A program made the translations under genes and the position numbers. This document shows positions 1 to 5,794 of a stretch of DNA of 13,535 bases, piece after piece. This stretch comes from Verrucomicrobiota bacterium. Its GTDB lineage: Bacteria; Verrucomicrobiota; Verrucomicrobiia; Verrucomicrobiales; DEV007. Each line of letters starts with the position of its first letter. The first letter of the stretch is position 1. The notes beneath the pieces are model-generated. The model had not been told where the DNA came from. It made no database searches and worked only from the letters and a program-made list of their open reading frames with translations. The stretch spans positions 1 through 13,535 of the forward strand of contig JAADHD010000371.1 in NCBI GenBank assembly GCA_013152075.1, written 5' to 3'.

Positions 1-2
1 CG

Positions 3-227
3 ACACGTTTTATCAATATGGTAAATGCCAATGGGGGATTACAGACTGCAAAAAAACTCCTTGCCGCCAACGGCTACTCGGAAGGATTGACGCGTTTGTG
101 GGAAGAAAAAAGACTGGATATTTCAATGGAAGCCACTGTGCTGACAGAACCCTGGTGCAAACTATTCACCGAGCGTGAGCTTGCAGTTGCGCGTACGAAA
201 CTTGAGCAGTTAGGTTTTTTTAGCTGA
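3..227 (+). CDS. C-terminal end of an unrecognised protein (5' truncated)
   Basis: The reading frame is open from the left edge, so only the last 74 residues are present and the true start lies outside the window. An internal ATG at 18 need not be the start. The sequence looks like a small helical tail domain: a segment FINMVNANGGLQTAKKLL, then a Gly-Leu-Thr-x-Leu-Trp stretch, Leu-Asp-Ile, and a closing Leu-Phe-Thr-Glu-Arg-Glu-Leu with an Ala-Arg helix. I have the impression that similar tails occur in uncharacterised proteins near restriction genes, but I cannot name the family or a function. No signal peptide or membrane segment is visible. It is followed by 159 bases of non-coding DNA before hsdR, so it may or may not be in the same operon. 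Confidence 0.6.
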   Translation, partial: TRFINMVNANGGLQTAKKLLAANGYSEGLTRLWEEKRLDISMEATVLTEPWCKLFTERELAVARTKLEQLGFFS

Positions 228-230
228 TTC

Positions 231-247
231 GAACAAATTGATTGTTC
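231..247. repeat. Small perfect inverted repeat between the first gene and hsdR
   Basis: GAACAA at 231-236 and TTGTTC at 242-247 are perfect inverted copies around a 5-base centre. It lies just after the stop codon of the first gene. The stem is AT-rich and no T-run follows, so it is a poor intrinsic terminator. It could be a small operator or chance. The rest of 228-386 shows no convincing promoter. Confidence 0.3.
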
Positions 248-386
248 ATTGTTGTTGGCTGTTGATTCAATTGGATAAGGCATACTGGCGGTTGTTAGTA
301 AATACCAAGCAGTGACGTAGAATCAAGGTAAAGTGATGTAAGCTATTGCCTGGTCGCGGATATATCTGAAAAAGAACAGGGGTCAT

Positions 387-1106
387 ATGTCACCCTCAGG
401 GGACGAACGCCAGGCACGCGAAGAAATCGATCGACTGCTCACAGCGGCTGGTTGGAACGTGTGTGATATGGGCCAGCAAAACCTCGTTGCCCACCGCGGC
501 GTGGCGATCAGGGAATTCCCCCTGCCCGGCCATGGCTTTGCAGACTACCTGCTATATGTAGATGGCAAGGCCGCTGGTGTGGTCGAGGCCAAGAAAGTCG
601 GCGCCACTTTAATTGGCGTCGAAACGCAATCCGCCAAATACACCGAGGGCCTGCCAGAGAACCTGCCTGCATGGCTTCGCCCGTTGCCGTTTGCATACGA
701 ATCAACCGGTGTTGAAACCCGGTTTACCAATGACCTGGACCCAATCCCCCGATCCCGGCCGGTATTCGCCTTTCATCGCCCCGAAACGCTGGCGGAATAC
801 CTGCAAGCGCCACCTGTAGGCGAGGCCGCTGAAGCAGCGGCAGAATATATCAACACGCCATCAAACTTCCTCACCCGCAGGCAACAGATGCCGGAATTAA
901 TTGAGGAAGGACTCTGGTCGGCACAGAAAATCGCGATTAAAAACCTGGAACAGTCATTGCGCGAAAACCGCCCACGTGCGTTGGTGCAAATGGCGACCGG
1001 CTCAGGCAAAACCTTCACCGCCATCACGTTAATCTACCGCTTGCTTAATCAAATTCGCGGGCGCAAAGCGCATCTTGTTCCTGGTGGATCGCGGCAACCT
1101 GGGTGA
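387..1106 (+). CDS. hsdR: Type I restriction subunit HsdR, N-terminal part (frameshifted)
   Basis: HsdR is the restriction and translocation subunit of a type I complex; it works with HsdM and HsdS and cuts unmodified DNA after ATP-driven translocation. This part holds the nuclease domain: a PD-(D/E)xK-type site with Asp53 (GFADYLLYVDGK) and Glu67-Ala-Lys69. The first helicase motifs follow, with Gln180 and a Walker A loop ATGSGKT at 203-209. The ATG at 387 sits 4 bases after AGGGG (378-382). The protein is genuine to about residue 219-220 (TLIYRLL). After that the frame is wrong, and the last about 19 residues up to the stop at 1106 are nonsense. The family's next segment (FAGAKRILFLVDRGNLG) is found in the +1 frame from 1054. 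With the shift repaired, the whole protein would be about 926 residues, a normal length for the EcoEI-like class. Confidence 0.85.
   Translation: MSPSGDERQAREEIDRLLTAAGWNVCDMGQQNLVAHRGVAIREFPLPGHGFADYLLYVDGKAAGVVEAKKVGATLIGVETQSAKYTEGLPENLPAWLRPLPFAYESTGVETRFTNDLDPIPRSRPVFAFHRPETLAEYLQAPPVGEAAEAAAEYINTPSNFLTRRQQMPELIEEGLWSAQKIAIKNLEQSLRENRPRALVQMATGSGKTFTAITLIYRLLNQIRGRKAHLVPGGSRQPG
1044..1050 (+). other. hsdR: Frameshift point in hsdR
   Basis: Frame 0 reads Tyr-Arg-Leu-Leu up to 1046. The next frame reads Leu (1045), Ile (1048), Lys (1051), Phe (1054) and then the conserved AGAKRILFLVDRGN. One extra base therefore lies within about 1041-1048, or two are missing. The sequence here is CTTAATC. 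It is either a mutation, a sequencing or assembly error, or (least likely) a programmed +1 slip of CTT to TTA. Confidence 0.8.
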
Positions 1107-3168
1107 GCAAACCGAAAAAGAGTTCCAGCAGTACAAATCACCCTACAACAACTACAAGTTCACCGAAGAATTCATCGTCCAGCGTCTGCAAAGCAACACC
1201 ATCGACACCACTGCCCGCGTGTGTGTCTCGACCATCCAGCGCATGTACTCCATGCTCAGGGGCACCGAGCTTTCTGAAGAAAACGAGGAGGCCTCGGTAG
1301 CAGGCCTGGAGCGGCTCTTCAAACAGCAACCACCCATCGAGTACAACCCGGCGATCCCCATTGAGACCTTTGATGTCATCATCACCGATGAATGCCACCG
1401 CTCCATTTACAACCTCTGGGCCCAGGTGCTGGAGTACTTCGATGCCTACCTGATCGGCCTAACCGCCACGCCCGGCAAGCAGACCTTTGGCTTTTTCAAT
1501 CAAAACCTGGTGATGGAATACGGCCATGAGCAAGCCGTGGCCGACGGGGTGAATGTCAATTACGACGTGTTCCGCATCCGCACGGCGATCACCGAAAAAG
1601 GCTCAAAAATCGAGGCGGGCTTCCAGGTCGAGCGCCAGGACAGGGAAACCCGCAAAAAACGCTGGGAAGAACTGGATGAGGATTTCCAATACGACCCCAA
1701 CCAGCTCGATAGGGATGTTGTTACACCTGATCAGATCCGTAAAATCATCAAGACGTTTAAGGACAAACTGCCATCGATCTATCCCGGCCGCGAACACGTG
1801 CCAAAAACACTGATCTTTGCCAAGGACGACAACCACGCAGAGAACATCGTGGAAATCCTGCGTGAGGAATTTGGCAAAGGCAATGATTTTGCCCAAAAGA
1901 TTACCTACCGCACCACCGGTGATACGCCGAAGAACCTGATCAAAGCGTTCCGCAACAGTTACAACCCGCGTATAGCGGTGACCGTAGACATGATCGCCAC
2001 CGGCACCGACATCAAGCCGGTCGAAATCGTATTCTTTATGCGGGCCGTCAAATCGCGCTCGTTTTTCGAACAAATGAAAGGGCGTGGCGTGCGGGTCATC
2101 AAGTCCGACGACCTCAAAGCGGTGACACCCGATGCAATAGCCAAAGACCACTTCATCATTGTCGATGCCGTGGGCGTGTGTGAGCAGGACAAGACCGACT
2201 CCCGCCCGATGGAGAAAAAGCCCAGCGTTTCTTTCGGGAAACTGATGCAGGCTGTTTCACTGGGCAACACCGACGAGGAAGTATTGAGCTCGCTGGCAGG
2301 CCGCCTGGCCCGCATGGAGCACCGGGTTGATGAGGATGACGATAAACGGATAAGAGCACAAACCGACGGTCTGGGCCTTAAAGACCTCAGCAAAAACCTG
2401 GTCGATGCCATGAACCCGGATCTTCCGCTTGAGGCCCGGCAGCAATCGATTCAAACCGCAACACGGCCTTTCTTTGATCCCAGGCTGCGTGAGTTGCTGG
2501 ATTTCGTCCGCCAGAAGAACGAAATCACCATCGACATCATCAGCCAGGATGAAGTGCTGGAAGCCGAGTTCAGTGCGGATGCCAAAGACCGGGCAAAAAA
2601 CCTGGTTGAATCCTTCGAGAAATTCATCGAAGACAACAAGGACGAAATCACAGCCATACAAATTCTCTACAGCCGCCCTTATCATGAGCGCTTGAACTTC
2701 GAGCACCTGGAAGTGCTATCAGAAGTGATCAACGCACCGCCCTACCTGATGAGTCGTGGTCAACTATGGGAAGCATACGCGGCACTGGAGAAGGCAAAAG
2801 TCAAAGGTGCCGGTGGCAAGCGCTTACTGACCGACCTGGTTTCATTGGTCCGCTTTGCCATGCACGAGGATAACGAACTGGTGCCGTTCCCCGAACGCGT
2901 CAACACCAACTTCAAAGCCTGGCTCGCACAGCAGCAAACTCGTCATTCCGGCGAAAGCAGGAAGCTCCAGAACAATGTTTTCTCCGAAGAACAAATGAAA
3001 TGGCTTTACATGATCCGCGATCACATTGCCGCAAACCTGAGTATCGAAACCGATGATTTCGACTATGCGCCATTCTCGGGCGAAGGCGGGTTGGGGAAGG
3101 TACATCAGTTGTTTGGTGAGGAATTGCCGGTGATTTTGGATGAGTTGAATCAGGGGCTAGCGGCGTGA
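1075..3168 (+). CDS. hsdR: Type I restriction subunit HsdR, helicase and C-terminal part (frameshifted)
   Basis: This is the continuation of hsdR in the second frame. A TTG at 1075 can be read as a start, but conserved HsdR sequence extends upstream to about 1054, so it is more likely an interrupted gene than a separate one. It holds the superfamily-2 helicase core: DECH box at residues 105-108, Thr-Ala-Thr-Pro at 130-133, and an arginine-finger motif (QMKGRGVRVI) in the second RecA-like domain. The EcoEI-type C-terminal region that contacts the methylase follows. Without the N-terminal part the fragment lacks both the nuclease site and the Walker A loop, so alone it cannot restrict. The stop TGA overlaps the GTG start of hsdS by 4 bases, showing translational coupling. 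An extra segment near residues 620-635 is described separately. Confidence 0.88.
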   Translation: MFLVDRGNLGEQTEKEFQQYKSPYNNYKFTEEFIVQRLQSNTIDTTARVCVSTIQRMYSMLRGTELSEENEEASVAGLERLFKQQPPIEYNPAIPIETFDVIITDECHRSIYNLWAQVLEYFDAYLIGLTATPGKQTFGFFNQNLVMEYGHEQAVADGVNVNYDVFRIRTAITEKGSKIEAGFQVERQDRETRKKRWEELDEDFQYDPNQLDRDVVTPDQIRKIIKTFKDKLPSIYPGREHVPKTLIFAKDDNHAENIVEILREEFGKGNDFAQKITYRTTGDTPKNLIKAFRNSYNPRIAVTVDMIATGTDIKPVEIVFFMRAVKSRSFFEQMKGRGVRVIKSDDLKAVTPDAIAKDHFIIVDAVGVCEQDKTDSRPMEKKPSVSFGKLMQAVSLGNTDEEVLSSLAGRLARMEHRVDEDDDKRIRAQTDGLGLKDLSKNLVDAMNPDLPLEARQQSIQTATRPFFDPRLRELLDFVRQKNEITIDIISQDEVLEAEFSADAKDRAKNLVESFEKFIEDNKDEITAIQILYSRPYHERLNFEHLEVLSEVINAPPYLMSRGQLWEAYAALEKAKVKGAGGKRLLTDLVSLVRFAMHEDNELVPFPERVNTNFKAWLAQQQTRHSGESRKLQNNVFSEEQMKWLYMIRDHIAANLSIETDDFDYAPFSGEGGLGKVHQLFGEELPVILDELNQGLAA
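2941..2970 (+). repeat. Dispersed-repeat-like segment inside hsdR
   Basis: CGTCATTCCGGCGAAAGCAG followed by GAAGCTCCAG closely matches a short hairpin repeat common between genes in many Pseudomonadota, whose consensus I recall as CGTCATTCCCGCGAAAGCGG plus GAATC. Its translation here is Arg-His-Ser-Gly-Glu-Ser-Arg-Lys; the usual element gives Arg-His-Ser-Arg-Glu-Ser-Gly-Asn. Two of the three changes from the consensus fall on positions that pair in the hairpin, leaving a G/A mismatch. The element is read in frame, so it adds residues without stopping hsdR. No second copy is seen in the window. Confidence 0.55.
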
Positions 3169-3836
3169 ATTCCTCCGCAGAGAGTATCACTGAGGTCTTC
3201 GATCAGTTTTCTGTTGGATGGGAGACTCGCCAAATCCGGGAAGTTGCTCAAATAAATCCACGCATTGATAAAAAGATGATTCCTGATGATCTAGAAGTCT
3301 CCTTCGTACCAATGCCGGCTGTGGAAGTGGAAACCGGCGAAATTGATGTTTCTCAAACAAAGCTGGCTAAGTCGGTTAAGAAAGGCTATACAGCATTTCT
3401 TGAGGGCGATGTTCTTTTTGCGAAAATCACGCCATGTATGGAAAACGGCAAGATGGCGATCGTGCCAGCGCTCGTAAACGATTTTGGGTTCGGGTCAACA
3501 GAGTTCCACGTGCTTCGGCCCAATGAGGATATAGAAGCCAAGTACCTGTATTACTATGTTTCCAGCAGGTCATTTAGGGGCGAAGCGGAGCGGTATATGA
3601 GCGGGGCGGTTGGCCAACGTCGTGTGCAAACTACTTATTTGAAAGAAGCTACCATTCCGGTAGCACCGCTTGAGGATCAGCACCGCATCGTCGCCGAAAT
3701 CGAAAAACAGTTCTCCCGCCTCGACAAAGCCGTCGCCAGCCTCAAGCGAGTCAAAGCCAACCTCAAACGCTACAAAGCCGCCGTCCTCAAGGCCGCCGTC
3801 GACCGAAGAATGGCGCAAGCAAAACCCCGACGTTGA
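3165..3836 (+). CDS. hsdS: Type I specificity subunit HsdS, N-terminal half (frameshifted)
   Basis: HsdS is the DNA-reading subunit of type I systems; each of its two target recognition domains reads one half of a split recognition site. This half begins with GTG at 3165, overlapping the hsdR stop by 4 bases, with GGGG at 3152-3156 as ribosome site. It holds the first recognition domain (about residues 10-165; GWETRQIREVAQINPR at the entry and GAVGQRRVQTTYLKEATIPV at the exit). Then comes the central conserved helix (EDQHRIVAEIEKQFSRLDKA to LKRYKAAVLKAAV, about 168-212). After Val212 (codon 3798-3800) the frame is lost, and the last 11 residues to the stop at 3836 are out of frame. A half with one recognition domain plus the central helix can act as a dimer in some known type I systems (EcoDXXI, EcoR124), so this fragment could keep a function. 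Confidence 0.85.
   Translation: MNSSAESITEVFDQFSVGWETRQIREVAQINPRIDKKMIPDDLEVSFVPMPAVEVETGEIDVSQTKLAKSVKKGYTAFLEGDVLFAKITPCMENGKMAIVPALVNDFGFGSTEFHVLRPNEDIEAKYLYYYVSSRSFRGEAERYMSGAVGQRRVQTTYLKEATIPVAPLEDQHRIVAEIEKQFSRLDKAVASLKRVKANLKRYKAAVLKAAVDRRMAQAKPRR
3777..3802 (+). other. hsdS: Frameshift and deletion junction in hsdS, next to a 9-bp direct repeat
   Basis: The conserved join in this family reads AAVEGRLTEEWRKQNPD. Here Ala-Ala-Val ends at 3800, and Thr-Glu-Glu-Trp restarts at 3802 in the next frame, with one base between them instead of twelve. That suggests an 11-base deletion removing Glu-Gly-Arg-Leu. The sequence GCCGCCGTC occurs at 3777-3785 and again at 3792-3800, right at the junction, and could have promoted slippage. 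Confidence 0.7.
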
Positions 3837-4653
3837 ACCCGCCAGTAAACTTCTCGAACGCATTCTCGCCGAACGAAGATCGAAATGGGAGGAAGCTGAG
3901 CTTGCCAAGATGAAGGCGAAATGCAAAAAGCCGACAAACGATAAGTGGAAAGAGAAGTATAAAGAGATTGAGACGGTTTCTGAGGAAGGGTTACCAATAG
4001 TCCCAGACTTCTGGGTATGGGCGAAGTTGCCCCAAGTTGGCGAATTGAACCGTGGAAAATCAAAGCATCGGCCGCGGAACGATCCGATCTTATACGATGG
4101 GCCATATCCGTTTGTCCAAACTGGTGATGTTCGTAAAGCAGTAGGTGCGTTGACAGAATACTCGCAGACCTATTCCGAGCAAGGACTTAGCCAGAGCCGG
4201 CTCTGGCAACCAGGTACTCTTTGCATAACCATCGCCGCGAATATTGCAGACACTGCGATATTAGGTTTTGAGGCTTGTTTCCCAGATAGCATAGTTGGTT
4301 TTGTCCCAGACTCATCCGACTTGGATGTGCGTTTCTATGAGTACTTTATTCGAACGGCTAAAGAGAACCTTGACCGATTTGCGCCTGCAACAGCCCAAAA
4401 GAACATCAATCTGGGGATACTAAGTGAAGTGGCTGTACCGTTTCCACCGGCAAAAGAGCAAGACGCGATTGTCGGGGAGATTGAAAGTCGGCTATCTGTA
4501 GTGCATAGCATAGAAACAGAAATTGACACTGAAATGGTCCGTGTTTTGCGATTACACCAGTCGGTTCTGAGGGCTGCATTTTCTGGATGCCTTATTGAAG
4601 CTATAATTCCTGAGACCACTGAAGACGGGTTAAACTATACGGTTCGCAAATAA
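3802..4653 (+). CDS. hsdS: Type I specificity subunit HsdS, C-terminal half (frameshifted)
   Basis: This is the second half of the same hsdS in the +1 frame. It starts with the tail of the central helix region (TEEWRKQNPDVEPASKLL, then ERILAERRSKWEEAELAKMKAK). The second target recognition domain follows (about 4010-4440 in DNA), from FWVWAKLPQVGELNRGKSK to FAPATAQKNINLGILSEV. The closing conserved helix contains FPPAKEQDAIVGEIESRL and ends with an SVLRAAFSG segment. The frame has no good start near the junction; the first in-frame ATG is 3910, which would give 247 residues but with a poorly placed GGAGG about 17 bases upstream. The two halves together would be about 500 residues if the missing bases were restored, somewhat longer than the usual HsdS because of the long linker. 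It ends 40 bases before the methyltransferase gene. Confidence 0.8.
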   Translation, partial: TEEWRKQNPDVEPASKLLERILAERRSKWEEAELAKMKAKCKKPTNDKWKEKYKEIETVSEEGLPIVPDFWVWAKLPQVGELNRGKSKHRPRNDPILYDGPYPFVQTGDVRKAVGALTEYSQTYSEQGLSQSRLWQPGTLCITIAANIADTAILGFEACFPDSIVGFVPDSSDLDVRFYEYFIRTAKENLDRFAPATAQKNINLGILSEVAVPFPPAKEQDAIVGEIESRLSVVHSIETEIDTEMVRVLRLHQSVLRAAFSGCLIEAIIPETTEDGLNYTVRK

Positions 4654-4693
4654 GTTATGATCAAGCAGGTAGGGGGAAAGGCAAAAGCCAGAG

Positions 4694-5794
4694 ATGACAA
4701 AAAGTGATAAAGATAGAAATATTTCAGCATTTGATTTCTTCTGTGGTTGTGGCGGGACAAGCAGTGGATTTCAGAGTGCTGGTATAGATATTGCCTTTGC
4801 GCTGGATATTGATCCAGATGCCAAACGCACATTTACTCAAAATTTCCCCGAGACCGTTTTTTGCAATAAGAGCATCACGAAACTCACAGCCTCCGACTTA
4901 CGGCCCACTCTGGACCAACACAAAGATAGCTACAAACTATTTTGCGGATGTGCCCCCTGCCAGCCTTTTACCAAGCAAAATACGGCAAGCCCTAAACACG
5001 ACACACGCAAAAACTTACTGACCCAGTTCGGTAAAATCATAGAAGAGTTTGAGCCAGACTTTGTCTTTGTTGAAAATGTTCCTGGCTTACAGAAAGTCCC
5101 CAAAAACAAACAAGGGCCGTTCCCAAATTTTAAAGCCCTTTTAAAAAAAATGGGCTACCACATGACTTATGGTGTAGTTGCAGCCCAAGATTACGGCGCG
5201 CCACAGCTACGCCGCCGTTTTGTATTATTGGCGAGCAGGCACGGTAAAATTAGCTTTCCTGCCCCGACCCATGGTAAAGGCCTCGACAATCCTTTCAAAA
5301 CGGTTCGTCATGCAATTGAAGACCTTCCCGTTATTGCTGCCGGAGAGATATACAAAGAACCGAGTGTTCATAACCACCGCGCTGCCAATTTATCCGAGCT
5401 AAACATGATGCGCATTAAGGCATCCAATCCTGACGGCGGAGGCCGTAACAACTGGCCAAAGGAACTCTGGCCCGCGTGTTACACCCGGACTAACAAACTC
5501 GGTGAAACTCATTCTGGACACACTGACTGTTATGGTCGCCTATGGTGGGATAAGCCGGCAACAGGTCTAACGACTCGCTGCATTAGTTATTCCAACGGAA
5601 GGTTTGGGCACCCTGAACAAGACAGAGCCATAAGTATTAGGGAAGCAGCACGCCTTCAAGGGTTTGATGACGACTTCGAATTCACCGGCAATCTGGCCTC
5701 CATGGCAAGACAAATAGGAAACGCTGTGCCTGTTGATTTGGCTTACGCTATGGGAAGTCTCTTCATTAAACACATCGAGGGAGTAGATGGGTAA
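4694..5794 (+). CDS. dcm: DNA (cytosine-5-)-methyltransferase
   Basis: The enzyme transfers a methyl group from S-adenosylmethionine to carbon 5 of cytosine in a DNA target. At 366 residues it has the full motif set. Motif I is FDFFCGCGGTSSGF (13-26). Motif IV has the catalytic Cys89 in Pro-Cys-Gln. Motif VI is Glu-Asn-Val (127-129). Motif VIII is QLRRRF (171-176). A target recognition region covers about 185-290. Motif IX is near RAISIREAARLQGF (311-324) and motif X is QIGNAVPVDLA (340-350). The catalytic residues are all present, so it should be active. The ATG at 4694 follows a purine-rich AGGGGGAAAGG (4670-4680), rather far upstream. Its stop overlaps the next gene by 8 bases, making it the lead gene of the cassette. 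It probably protects the host from the cassette's own nucleases, and it would create the 5-methylcytosine whose deamination Vsr repairs. An A8 run lies at 5143-5150. Confidence 0.95.
   Translation: MTKSDKDRNISAFDFFCGCGGTSSGFQSAGIDIAFALDIDPDAKRTFTQNFPETVFCNKSITKLTASDLRPTLDQHKDSYKLFCGCAPCQPFTKQNTASPKHDTRKNLLTQFGKIIEEFEPDFVFVENVPGLQKVPKNKQGPFPNFKALLKKMGYHMTYGVVAAQDYGAPQLRRRFVLLASRHGKISFPAPTHGKGLDNPFKTVRHAIEDLPVIAAGEIYKEPSVHNHRAANLSELNMMRIKASNPDGGGRNNWPKELWPACYTRTNKLGETHSGHTDCYGRLWWDKPATGLTTRCISYSNGRFGHPEQDRAISIREAARLQGFDDDFEFTGNLASMARQIGNAVPVDLAYAMGSLFIKHIEGVDG

Noticed and set aside
1044..1050. Programmed +1 frameshifting as the explanation for the hsdR break
   Set aside because: CTT-A can slip in principle, but no stop codon, rare codon, upstream Shine-Dalgarno-like stimulator or downstream structure was seen, and hsdS next door is broken by an unrelated event.
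1603..2706. Long open frames on the - strand opposite hsdR
   Set aside because: They mirror the GC-rich coding frame of hsdR, which has clear helicase motifs; none shows a recognisable domain or a ribosome site.
4602..4607. Perfect TATAAT inside the end of hsdS as promoter for the methyltransferase operon
   Set aside because: No acceptable -35 box lies 16-18 bases upstream (TTTTCT at best) and there is no extended -10; it may be chance within an AT-rich coding stretch.
5143..5150. A8 run in the methyltransferase as a phase-variation site
   Set aside because: It is shorter than typical switching tracts and A-runs are common in AT-rich genes; the G9 run at 9763 is far stronger.
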